Assembly: GCA_035541775.1 (NCBI GenBank)
Contig: DATKMP010000097.1
Location: forward strand, 1-7,520
Length of the DNA stretch: 7,520 bases
Direction of reading: 5' to 3'
Source of the DNA: DATKMP01 sp035541775
Lineage (GTDB): Bacteria; Bacteroidota; Ignavibacteria; UBA10030
Under the pieces are notes generated by a model. It was given only the letters and a program-made list of their open reading frames with translations, was not told the DNA's origin and made no database searches. Below are positions 1 through 6,282 of the stretch, in pieces (position 1 is the stretch's first letter; every line of letters begins with the position of its first letter). A program made the translations under genes and the position numbers.

Positions 1-545
1 TCGCGGGATAAGGCGATTCCGCGGTGTTCGATAAAATAGCGAAGCAGTTGGAATTCTCGGGCAGAGAGTTCCAGACCTTTGCCCTTCTTGAGCACTTCCA
101 TTGTTAGAAAATTGATGGTGAATGGCCCGAATGTGTAAGAGCTCATTGCGCTTTGAGGCACGGAAGCTGTGCTTGGCCTTCGCAACAACGACTCAATGCG
201 CGCAAGCAATTCCAGCATTTCAAAAGGTTTGGTGAGGTAATCGTCAGCGCCAAGTTTAAGGCCAACGACTTTTTCATTCACTTGCCCGCGCGCGGTCAAC
301 ATCATCACAGGTGTTGTAATGCCTTTTTTCCGCAAATCCCGTACGACATCGAAACCGTTTTTCCGCGGAAGCATCACATCCAAAAGAATAATATCGAAAT
401 GTTCGTTCGATGCTAATTGCTCGCCCTGTATTCCATCGCCGGCATGCGCAACGCTGTATCCCTCATTGCTCAATCGGTCGGTCAACGTCAGGACTAATCC
501 GTTTTCATCTTCCACTAACAGAATGCGTTTGCCTTGAATATTCAT
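1..545 (-). CDS. OmpR/PhoB-family response regulator (3' end cut off by window edge)
   Basis: This is a two-component DNA-binding response regulator, read from the complement; 181 codons are visible before the window edge. The receiver domain (about residues 5-120) carries all phosphorylation-site residues: acidic pair E12/D13, phospho-acceptor D56 in the stretch LLDVMLP, T84 in MMLTARG, and K107 in YLTKPFE. A winged-helix output domain starts near residue 137, and the typical LSAREFQLLRYF segment (about 160-171) of the PhoB/OmpR effector is present. Only the recognition helix and the final wing are missing, as roughly 45 more residues would be expected. The start ATG (543-545) overlaps the stop of the upstream kinase as ATGA and is preceded by AAGGA 7 nt before it, so the two genes are probably translationally coupled. 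By family knowledge it is phosphorylated by the neighbouring kinase and then binds promoter DNA; its target genes cannot be told from the window. Confidence 0.95.
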   Translation of the reverse strand, partial: MNIQGKRILLVEDENGLVLTLTDRLSNEGYSVAHAGDGIQGEQLASNEHFDIILLDVMLPRKNGFDVVRDLRKKGITTPVMMLTARGQVNEKVVGLKLGADDYLTKPFEMLELLARIESLLRRPSTASVPQSAMSSYTFGPFTINFLTMEVLKKGKGLELSAREFQLLRYFIEHRGIALSR

Positions 546-2272
546 GTTGTTTCCTTTTTTTTCATACGTATGGGAAGAAGAATGGTGAACACACTGCCGA
601 CGTTCAACGTACTTGTTACAGAAATGGTTCCTCCATGCGCTTCGACAATATGTTTCGTGATGCTCAGGCCGAGGCCGCTTCCTTGCTCCTGGCGTTCGAT
701 TGCATTTTTTCCCCGATAGAACGGTGTAAAAATTTTATGTAATGATTCGGGGGAAATGCCGATGCCATGATCTTGGACGGCAATTTCGATGAACGTCTGT
801 TGACCGGCCGGTGGAAGAAGTCTTGTTGTGATCTTGATCCACTTGGCTGCATCGCTGTATTTCATGGCGTTGCCGAGAATGTTTTCAAATGCCGATTGCA
901 ATGCAATTTCATTTCCGTGGACAGGCGGTAATGCCTGCTCGATGCAAGGAAGAATCGTAACGCTGTCTTTCGGAATTCGTCGGTTGATCTCGTCTATCGT
1001 TTTTTGAAGAACGGCAGCAATATCGACAGAATGAAATTCATATTGCTGTTTGCCAGATTGAATATTGGCGTACGTTAATGCCTTTTCAACCATATCGGAA
1101 AGACGGATTACTTCACTCTTGATAAGTTCGCCATATTTTTGTGTACGGTCTTTTTCAGAAATTACACCGTCGGCAAGATTTTCTCCTGCTGATTTTAGTA
1201 CCGCTAACGGAGTCCGCAATTCATGCGAAACGCCCGCAACGAATTCCATTTGCTGCTGCGCCAATTGCGCCGCACGGGATGCTGAAGAGACCAAAAAGAT
1301 GACGCTGGCACCAAGGAGCAGCAGTATGCCAAAACTTATTCCAAGGTTTCGCATGCGATTGTTTGCGACAACTGTTTCTAGTGAACCTTGAGTATGTTTG
1401 ATGTACATCTGAGAATGTTCGTTTCGTCCATTGCTCTGGCTCTCGCGCGGGCGCGGGTTATTATTTGAATGCGGCGCGAACCCCGGATCGCCTTGCTGTT
1501 GTTCGTGTGGTTGTTGATCAAAGATGTGAACGTCTTCAAGAGCTCTGTGAAGATGTTGTCTGCGATCTTGCTGCATCACTCTGGAAAGGAATGGACGAAA
1601 AGGTGGAACCATAATAAACGGTACGACTATATCGGCGGTTGCCATAATGGAGCGCGGGTTACGAGTTGTTGATTGAAAATAAGGCGTTTCCGTATTATCG
1701 GTAATAATAAATTCATACTCCGATGCATCGGTGGTTAAAAAATACGTATGGATAAGTTCCGGAAGCAGCGATGATGTGATGTATGCCGTATTGAATGGAA
1801 TCAATATTGCTCGTTTAGTATTGCCCTTGATGGGAATCAAGATCCCGGAGAAATTTTTTAAAAGAAAAAATGATACATCGTCACCCTCTCTCAATTCGTC
1901 CGAGGTTTCGGGCGATGGTAAAGGACAGAAGGATACGTTTCCGGAAATGATTTGAGAATATGATGCGCTTGCTTTCCATCGAAGGATTCTTGTACGCACT
2001 TCGTTCAAGGCAACATCATCGGTGCCTTCCACCATTCCACCGATGGATCGCATCATATGGTTGATTTGCTGGCTAAACTCCACCGAACAATGAAATGCTG
2101 CTGCACGCAGATTATTTTGCATGTGCTGGTATTCTTGTTCGCTCAATTGCCCAAGCCACGTGTATTGCAAGTAAGCGAAGAAAGGAAGAATGACCACAAT
2201 CACTGCCGTTGCCAAGAACGCTGAACTATGACGTCGTTGCTTTGTATGCATCAATGCAATATACATATCCAT
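542..2272 (-). CDS. Membrane-bound sensor histidine kinase (HisKA/HATPase_c)
   Basis: This 576-aa kinase autophosphorylates in response to an unknown signal and should pass phosphate to the response regulator encoded directly downstream. A first transmembrane segment lies at about 18-35, an extracytoplasmic sensor region at about 36-305, and a second transmembrane segment at about 309-330. The H-box SHELRTPLA (H350) follows after only about 20 residues, so I see no HAMP domain and no PAS domain. The ATPase part has an N-box (N464, N468), G1 box DHGIG (501-505), F-box FTPFYR (515-520) and G2 box GSGLGL (531-536), all intact. The sensor region ends in a hydrophilic His/Gln/Asn/Pro-rich stretch (about 235-288) just before the second membrane helix. 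The start is not certain: ATG 2272 has only a weak GAAGAA upstream, and Met3 or Met8 are alternatives that would keep the first membrane helix. The stop overlaps the regulator start by 4 bp. Confidence 0.95.
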   Translation of the reverse strand: MDMYIALMHTKQRRHSSAFLATAVIVVILPFFAYLQYTWLGQLSEQEYQHMQNNLRAAAFHCSVEFSQQINHMMRSIGGMVEGTDDVALNEVRTRILRWKASASYSQIISGNVSFCPLPSPETSDELREGDDVSFFLLKNFSGILIPIKGNTKRAILIPFNTAYITSSLLPELIHTYFLTTDASEYEFIITDNTETPYFQSTTRNPRSIMATADIVVPFIMVPPFRPFLSRVMQQDRRQHLHRALEDVHIFDQQPHEQQQGDPGFAPHSNNNPRPRESQSNGRNEHSQMYIKHTQGSLETVVANNRMRNLGISFGILLLLGASVIFLVSSASRAAQLAQQQMEFVAGVSHELRTPLAVLKSAGENLADGVISEKDRTQKYGELIKSEVIRLSDMVEKALTYANIQSGKQQYEFHSVDIAAVLQKTIDEINRRIPKDSVTILPCIEQALPPVHGNEIALQSAFENILGNAMKYSDAAKWIKITTRLLPPAGQQTFIEIAVQDHGIGISPESLHKIFTPFYRGKNAIERQEQGSGLGLSITKHIVEAHGGTISVTSTLNVGSVFTILLPIRMKKKETT

Positions 2273-2298
2273 TTATTCTTCTACACGTATTCTTAACA

Positions 2299-2328
2299 AT
2301 TTTAACAAACTCTTTTCATCCTTAGCAA
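2299..2328 (-). promoter_or_regulatory. Candidate sigma70-like promoter for the histidine kinase operon
   Basis: On the minus strand, TTGCTA (-35, complement of 2323-2328) and TAAAAT (-10, complement of 2299-2304) are separated by 18 bp, and the -10 lies about 27 nt before the kinase ATG. Matches to TTGACA/TATAAT are 4/6 and 5/6. The surrounding 2273-2416 spacer is very AT-rich, so chance matches are easy. For the divergent plus-strand gene I see two TAAAAT hexamers (2362-2367 and 2376-2381) but no convincing -35 element. Confidence 0.35.
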
Positions 2329-2416
2329 AAAATTTCCCTTCGTTTAACGTAATACATTTTTTAAAATCGTATATTTAAAATGCAATAAATCACATCCATC
2401 ATCAAAGGAATGCACA

Positions 2417-2785
2417 ATGGCAGATGCGAACACAGTGCTATCGTGGTTAGAATCATGGTTGCAATGCCAGAATCAAAACGAGCGAAGAAGCCCATGTGAA
2501 GTGGAAATTGAAACAGTAGGAGAACTGGGATGGCACATTACGATCCATGTTGCTGACACGCCGTATGAGTCCATAAACATTCCTGCCGTGTCCGCCGAGA
2601 ATACGGATAGTGATTGGTACTACTATCGGATGTATGATAGCAGGTATGAAGCATCCGGAGACCCTTCGAAGCTTGAATTTCTATTACAACAATTTATACA
2701 AATTATCGGCGAGGCAACAACGCCCGATCGAAAACAATCCGTTGCGCACGCGGCGACTTCCCCGTATATTAAATCAAGCAGTTGA
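2417..2785 (+). CDS. Imm53-like small protein (putative immunity protein), orphan
   Basis: This is a 122-aa soluble protein with no signal peptide or membrane segment. Its first ~98 residues follow the pattern I associate with the Imm53 family of polymorphic-toxin immunity proteins. The matching elements are an N-terminal VLSWLESWLQCQ (WLxxW, 10-14), a strand pair around VEIETVGELGWHITIHV (29-45) with the conserved G-W, an acidic TDSDWYYYRMYD segment (63-74), and a final G-x-P-x-x-LEFLLQQF helix (81-93). The usual aromatic and acidic residues after the CxxxW region are not conserved, so it is divergent. The last ~22 residues are a polar tail. The start ATG has AAAGGA 8 nt upstream. No toxin gene adjoins it; downstream is a lipoprotein after 53 nt. 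The family name rests on pattern memory, not a search, and the function here is unknown. Confidence 0.55.
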   Translation: MADANTVLSWLESWLQCQNQNERRSPCEVEIETVGELGWHITIHVADTPYESINIPAVSAENTDSDWYYYRMYDSRYEASGDPSKLEFLLQQFIQIIGEATTPDRKQSVAHAATSPYIKSSS

Positions 2786-2829
2786 AAAATGTGATGTTTT
2801 GGAATAACGATATCATGGATCATGATGGT

Positions 2830-2833
2830 GGAG
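2830..2833 (+). promoter_or_regulatory. Ribosome binding site deciding the lipoprotein start
   Basis: GGAG lies 5 nt before ATG 2839. The same frame is open back to a TTG at 2782 and an ATG at 2794, but these lack a comparable site. They would also place about 15-20 polar, acidic residues ahead of the signal peptide, which argues for ATG 2839. Confidence 0.7.
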
Positions 2834-2838
2834 AAGAT

Positions 2839-3753
2839 ATGAACAAACAACTTATGCGTATGCCGGCGGCCATAGTGTTTTGTATGGCATTGGTATTTGC
2901 ATTGCAGTGTACCGGATGCGGCGGTGCGGTGGAATTGGCAAGCGCTTGGAAACGAACCGAGATGACCATCGATGGAAACCCGAACGATTGGGAAGGCGAT
3001 CTTTATAGATTGAAGAAAGCCAACGTTACGATTGGCGTTCGGAATGATGAAACAAATTTATATGTTTGGTTTAGTTCGAATGATAAAAATGTTCAGCGGC
3101 ACATTCTGAACGGCGGCTTCACGGTTTGGTTCGATCCTACAGGCGGCACGAATGAAACGTACGGCATTCAATTTCCCGTTGGATATTCAAAAGGCGGAAG
3201 CGGAGGCAGCGATACTCCGATGCCAATTCCTGATTCTTATACTACCGTGCGTTCTCCATCTGAACCGGCCAGCAGTCCAAGTGCAAGGATGTCTGCGATG
3301 TTGAACAGCAGTCAGAATGAAATAAAATTTCTCGGCCCCAATAAAGATGATGTTCAGCTTTCGACATTGATCGAATTAAAAACGGTGAAAGTTCAAGTCG
3401 GCGTCACACGGCAATCGTTTGTATATGAATTGCAAGTACCGCTGCACAAAACAAGTGATTTTCCGTTTTCCATTGCTCCCCTTGATGCGAAGAAAAATGT
3501 CATCGGGATTGAATATAAAACTGAAGCCAGCACCTTTGTTGATCGTAAAAGCAGCCCTTCCGACGGCGGCATGGAAGGACGCAGAGGCAGAATGATGGAT
3601 TCGCCTTCTGGTACTATGAATGATCCTGAGAATAGAGATGATCTTGATGAATCCAATGGAAGAACGATGGAGCGGCAAGGAAGAGGCGGCGGTGAAAACG
3701 CTTCCACGGGATCCATTGATCTCTGGACGAAAGTGCCGCTGGCAGAAAAATAA
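2839..3753 (+). CDS. Secreted lipoprotein with CBM9/DOMON-like beta-sandwich domain
   Basis: This is a 304-aa predicted exported lipoprotein. A signal peptide with a basic N-end (K3, R7) and hydrophobic core (about 9-22) ends at a lipobox-like C-T-G-C, with the acylated cysteine probably C27. The -3 position is Cys instead of the usual Leu, which is atypical. The following segment resembles the N-terminal part of CBM9/DOMON-like sandwich domains: TIDGNPNDWEG (43-53), then strands VTIGVRNDETNLYVWFSSND (63-82) and GGFTVWFDPTG (92-102). A Gly/Ser/Pro-rich insert (about 117-150) interrupts the fold. Later strands (about 180-202 and 220-235) lead to a low-complexity Gly/Arg/Met/Asp-rich tail (about 238-290) and a closing strand IDLWTKVPLA. 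By family analogy it could bind a carbohydrate, haem or another surface ligand, but no ligand residue can be named. It sits between the Imm53-like gene and sua5. Confidence 0.75.
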   Translation: MNKQLMRMPAAIVFCMALVFALQCTGCGGAVELASAWKRTEMTIDGNPNDWEGDLYRLKKANVTIGVRNDETNLYVWFSSNDKNVQRHILNGGFTVWFDPTGGTNETYGIQFPVGYSKGGSGGSDTPMPIPDSYTTVRSPSEPASSPSARMSAMLNSSQNEIKFLGPNKDDVQLSTLIELKTVKVQVGVTRQSFVYELQVPLHKTSDFPFSIAPLDAKKNVIGIEYKTEASTFVDRKSSPSDGGMEGRRGRMMDSPSGTMNDPENRDDLDESNGRTMERQGRGGGENASTGSIDLWTKVPLAEK

Positions 3754-3755
3754 AA

Positions 3756-4787
3756 TTGTCTTTCCGAACGAACATAATTTCCGTTTCAAATTTTTGCGAT
3801 AATGAAACGATGCTGCAAGAAGCTGTGACGGTATTGCAACAGGGTGGGGTTGTCGCATTTCCAACAGAAACGGTGTACGGGCTTGGCGCCGATGCGTTGA
3901 ATGAAGAAGCTGTTCGCAAAGTGTTTCAGGCAAAAGGCCGCCCGTCAGACAATCCGTTGATTGTGCATATTGCAGAATCTGCAAATGTATCGCTCGTTGC
4001 ATCGGAGTTTCCCGAAAAGGCGCAGCGTCTTGCCGGACATTTTTGGCCGGGTCCGATGACCTTGGTGGTCAAACGAAATGGACGCGTTCCCAATATTGTA
4101 ACAGCCAATCTTGAAACTGTCGCCGTGCGGGTACCGAATCATCCTGTGACGCTTGCATTGCTGAAAAAATTTAACGGCGGTATCGTTGGCCCGAGCGCCA
4201 ACACATCCGGCAAACCCAGTCCGACAACGGCGCAGCATGTTGCCGATGACCTTGATGGAAAGATCGATATGATTCTTGATGCCGGTGCCACCGCCATCGG
4301 TGTTGAATCGACGGTGATCGATGTAACGGTAGAACCGCCGATGATTTTGCGTTTCGGTGGATTGAGCAGGGAAGAAATTGAAAAGGTGATTGGCACAGTT
4401 CAAGTTGCCGTCAAAGAAGAATCACTCAGACGTTCCCCGGGAACGCGACACCGTCATTATGCGCCGAACGCTGAAGTTGTTTTAATCGAAGAAAATAATT
4501 GTGCCGAACTTGACCGACGGTACCACGAATTACTCTTGCAAGGGAAACAAGTTGGCGTTGTAACACATTCCATGATCATTCCAAAGAGTGTTCCACCAAT
4601 ATTCTGTAAAGCCATCGGGCCAAGCGTTCAACAATTTGCGCGGCAGTTATTTGCAAGTCTGCGCGAGCTGGACGAACTGCATGCCGATGTGATTCTTGTT
4701 GAACGTGTTGCGCCGTCGGGACTTGGCGCAGCAATCATGGATCGTTTGAACAAAGCCGCGCATTTTAGTAAAACACCGAGCAAATAA
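3756..4787 (+). CDS. sua5: L-threonylcarbamoyladenylate synthase (Sua5/TsaC type)
   Basis: Cytoplasmic enzyme that makes threonylcarbamoyl-AMP from threonine, bicarbonate and ATP, the first step of the universal t6A modification at position 37 of ANN-decoding tRNAs. The 343-aa length indicates the two-domain Sua5 form, not the ~190-aa TsaC/YrdC form. The YrdC domain (about 7-215) shows FPTETVYGLGADA (35-47), the catalytic K60/R62 in KGRPSDNP, FWPGPMTLVV (96-105), S147/N149 in GPSANTSGKPS, and GVESTVIDV (182-190). The linker SPGTRHRHYAP (227-237) and the C-terminal Sua5 domain ending in GLGAAIMDRLNKAAH (322-336) are intact. The start is probably TTG 3756, 2 nt after the lipoprotein stop. The next in-frame ATG (3810) would remove the conserved first strand TNIISV and also lacks a Shine-Dalgarno. 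Translation probably depends on coupling to the upstream gene. Confidence 0.95.
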   Translation: MSFRTNIISVSNFCDNETMLQEAVTVLQQGGVVAFPTETVYGLGADALNEEAVRKVFQAKGRPSDNPLIVHIAESANVSLVASEFPEKAQRLAGHFWPGPMTLVVKRNGRVPNIVTANLETVAVRVPNHPVTLALLKKFNGGIVGPSANTSGKPSPTTAQHVADDLDGKIDMILDAGATAIGVESTVIDVTVEPPMILRFGGLSREEIEKVIGTVQVAVKEESLRRSPGTRHRHYAPNAEVVLIEENNCAELDRRYHELLLQGKQVGVVTHSMIIPKSVPPIFCKAIGPSVQQFARQLFASLRELDELHADVILVERVAPSGLGAAIMDRLNKAAHFSKTPSK

Positions 4788-4831
4788 ATAAAAGTTGAGG
4801 TATATTTTAAAAAATGGAGAGAGGAATTTGA

Positions 4832-5326
4832 ATGGCTGCCGAATTTGATTCTGCGAAACCTATTGTTGCAATTCTTATGGGAAGTGCTTCCGATGCTGAA
4901 GCTGTTGCTCCTGCAAAAGAAATTTTTTTGGAGTTCGGTATCCCGTACGAAATCAAAGTGTTGTCTGCTCACCGTACACCGGACCAAACGCTCGCCTATG
5001 TACGCTCTGCAAAAGATCGCGGCATAAACGTTCTCCTTGCTGCTGCCGGCGGCGCAGCACATCTTCCCGGCATTGCCGCCGCCGTAACAACACTGCCGGT
5101 CATCGGCATTCCTATCAAATCGAAATCGCTCAACGGCATCGATTCTCTGTTGTCTATTGTGCAAATGCCCTCCGGCATTCCCGTCGCAACCGTGGCGATC
5201 GATGGTGCGGCCAATGCGGCGATTCTCGCTGTGGAAATCCTTGCGTTGGCGCATCCTCATCTCTCGACAGCATTGGATGCATTTCGCAACAAGCTGCAAG
5301 ACAAAGTTTTAAAATCGTCCGTATAA
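4832..5326 (+). CDS. purE: N5-carboxyaminoimidazole ribonucleotide mutase (class I PurE)
   Basis: This 164-aa cytoplasmic enzyme converts N5-CAIR to CAIR in de novo purine synthesis. Motifs of class I PurE are all there: MGSASD (16-21), SAHRTP with the active-site H47 (45-50), AGGAAHLPG with H77 (72-80), GIPIKSKSLNGIDSLLSIVQMPSGIPVAT (92-120) and NAAILAVEIL near the end (128-137). Length matches the family. Two spots are less usual: MGSASDA has Ala where Asp/Lys and then Trp/Leu are common, and AIDGAANA is shorter than the AIGKAGAANA loop of the E. coli protein. Neither removes a catalytic histidine. The start ATG has AGAGAGGA about 7 nt upstream. It follows sua5 by 44 nt, so it may share its transcript. 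The ATP-dependent partner PurK, which supplies N5-CAIR, is not in the window. Confidence 0.96.
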   Translation: MAAEFDSAKPIVAILMGSASDAEAVAPAKEIFLEFGIPYEIKVLSAHRTPDQTLAYVRSAKDRGINVLLAAAGGAAHLPGIAAAVTTLPVIGIPIKSKSLNGIDSLLSIVQMPSGIPVATVAIDGAANAAILAVEILALAHPHLSTALDAFRNKLQDKVLKSSV

Positions 5327-5436
5327 TTTTCATTTTCCCTTATCAGAAATCAAAACTCCATTCGCAGATATTTCAACTATGAATTGGTTTTGAAGAATTT
5401 TTCTGGTAAGTTTCTTATGCCTAGGTAACGGAAACA

Positions 5437-5460
5437 GCATTCGCAAAATTCTTTGAATGC
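5437..5460. repeat. Inverted repeat GCATTC/GAATGC
   Basis: A perfect 6-bp inverted repeat encloses a 12-nt AT-rich loop. It is not followed by a T-run on either strand, so it does not look like an intrinsic terminator. Its left arm overlaps the second copy of the CATTCGCA direct repeat. Confidence 0.4.
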
Positions 5461-5468
5461 CTTAGAAC

Positions 5469-5492
5469 ATGGAGTGATCGATGACGCTCCAT
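5469..5492. repeat. Inverted repeat ATGGAG/CTCCAT
   Basis: A perfect 6-bp inverted repeat with a 12-nt loop lies only 8 bp after the preceding one; an inner T-G wobble could lengthen the stem to 7 in RNA. No T-tract follows. The pair could be a structured element or operator, or chance. Confidence 0.4.
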
Positions 5493-5617
5493 TGTGTGCA
5501 GCGTTGAATTGAAAACCGCTTTTATGACTGCCGAACTGAACACAGTTGCGAACTAAAAACGACTGTAGTGCTTTCGGATGCCTGCCTAGAATTATTGATG
5601 GAATATAAGGATCGACT

Positions 5618-6265
5618 ATGAAACTTGATAAACTTATTCACAAATTACTCCCGCGTGACGATCATTTTTTTTCGCTGCTCGAAGAAGCGACGCATAATCT
5701 TGTGCGCGCAGGCGAGGAAATGAAAAAACTTCCTTTATGCAAAACGTATGAAGAGCGTGTTGAAGTCGCAAAGCGCATCAAGACTATCGAACACGACGGC
5801 GACAATGTAACGCACAAAATATTTTCTGAATTGAATGCAACCTTTGTAACGCCGCTCGACCGGGAAGATATTCATTTACTTGCTTCCGCGATCGACGATG
5901 TGCTGGATCAAATGGATGGCTGCGCTCACCGATCTGTGCTGTATAAGATCGACAATGTTCCGGCTTCATTGTTAAAATTGATTGATGTTCTCATTCTTTC
6001 CATCCAAGAATTAAAACACGGCGTGCATTTGCTTCGCAATCTTAACGAAGCAGAAGCATTGCACAATTCGTTTAAATTAGTGAATGATTTTGAAAATCAA
6101 GCCGATGAAATTTTTGATCAAGCCATTGCAGATTTATTCGAAAACGAAAAAGACCCGATAAGAGTCATAAAACTCAAAGAAGTATTCGTGGGATTGGAAA
6201 CAGCAACAGACAAGTGTGAAGATGCAGCCAATGTCCTTGAATCGATCCTGATTAAGAACAACTAA
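5618..6265 (+). CDS. DUF47 / PhoU-like phosphate transport accessory protein
   Basis: This is a 215-aa, largely helical cytoplasmic protein of the DUF47 (Pit accessory, PhoU_div) family, which is usually encoded next to PiT transporters and is thought to modulate them. The PhoU-type metal-binding E/DxxxD pattern appears repeatedly: E58/D62 in IEHDGDNVTHKIF, E159/D163 in FENQADEIFDQA, and D198/D202 in TDKCEDAANVLESI. The family core NATFVTPLDREDIHLLASAIDDVLD (73-97) is intact, and the length is standard. The start ATG has AAGGA 6 nt upstream. The PiT gene follows after 17 nt, so the two form an operon. The leader shows no clear phosphate-responsive operator. Confidence 0.95.
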   Translation: MKLDKLIHKLLPRDDHFFSLLEEATHNLVRAGEEMKKLPLCKTYEERVEVAKRIKTIEHDGDNVTHKIFSELNATFVTPLDREDIHLLASAIDDVLDQMDGCAHRSVLYKIDNVPASLLKLIDVLILSIQELKHGVHLLRNLNEAEALHNSFKLVNDFENQADEIFDQAIADLFENEKDPIRVIKLKEVFVGLETATDKCEDAANVLESILIKNN

Positions 6266-6282
6266 CGGCGGCCGAGACTTCT

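Larger units (their letters stand above)
5327..5617. other. 291-bp intergenic spacer between purE and the phosphate operon
   Basis: No conventional protein or RNA gene is recognised here. After purE there is no GC stem followed by a T-tract, so no clear terminator. The spacer carries two inverted repeats (5437-5460 and 5469-5492), a small perfect hairpin AACTG-AACA-CAGTT (5534-5547), an 8-bp direct repeat CATTCGCA (5359-5366 and 5438-5445) and three copies of ATGCCT each followed within a few bases by TAG (5417, 5457, 5578). The minus strand holds a long start-less open frame. I see no convincing Pho box. A TAGAAT hexamer (5587-5592) could be a -10 for the phosphate operon but has no good -35. 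Confidence 0.6.
5377..5637 (-). pseudogene. Start-less 86-codon open frame, possible coding remnant
   Basis: On the minus strand the frame is open from just after a TGA (complement of 5638-5640) to a TAG (complement of 5377-5379), with no ATG, GTG or TTG codon inside. The translation looks protein-like: segments such as GRHPKALQSFLVRN, GFQFNAAHNG, SKAFKEFCECCFRYLGIRN and LPEKFFKTNS, with five cysteines. After the TAG the frame continues for eight codons before a TGA. The first ~20 bases overlap the DUF47 gene start on the other strand. I do not recognise a family. It may be a decayed or truncated gene, part of a dispersed repeat, or a chance open frame, which is quite possible at this length. 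Confidence 0.3.

Noticed and set aside
2417..3753. Toxin-immunity or defence island formed by the Imm53-like gene and the lipoprotein
   Set aside because: The lipoprotein shows no toxin domain or catalytic motif, and no other defence or mobile gene is present.
3376..4002. 208-aa minus-strand open frame across the lipoprotein end and sua5 start
   Set aside because: It lies antisense to two well-supported genes, its translation has no recognisable domain, and it spans a gene junction. It is a shadow frame.
3945..4403. 152-aa minus-strand frame inside sua5
   Set aside because: It is fully antisense to the conserved YrdC domain and has no ribosome binding site or domain.
4628..5299. 223-aa minus-strand open frame opposite the sua5 end and purE
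   Set aside because: PurE and Sua5 motifs on the plus strand are unambiguous, and the antisense translation is Arg/Cys/His-rich with no family resemblance.
5464..5560. Very short plus-strand ORFs (8-10 codons, for example from ATG 5481 and ATG 5524)
   Set aside because: They are too short and lack a ribosome binding site, so they are indistinguishable from chance.
5327..5617. Riboswitch or Pho box upstream of the phosphate operon
   Set aside because: I could not find the tandem repeat of a Pho box or the conserved core of a known riboswitch; the hairpins seen are short.
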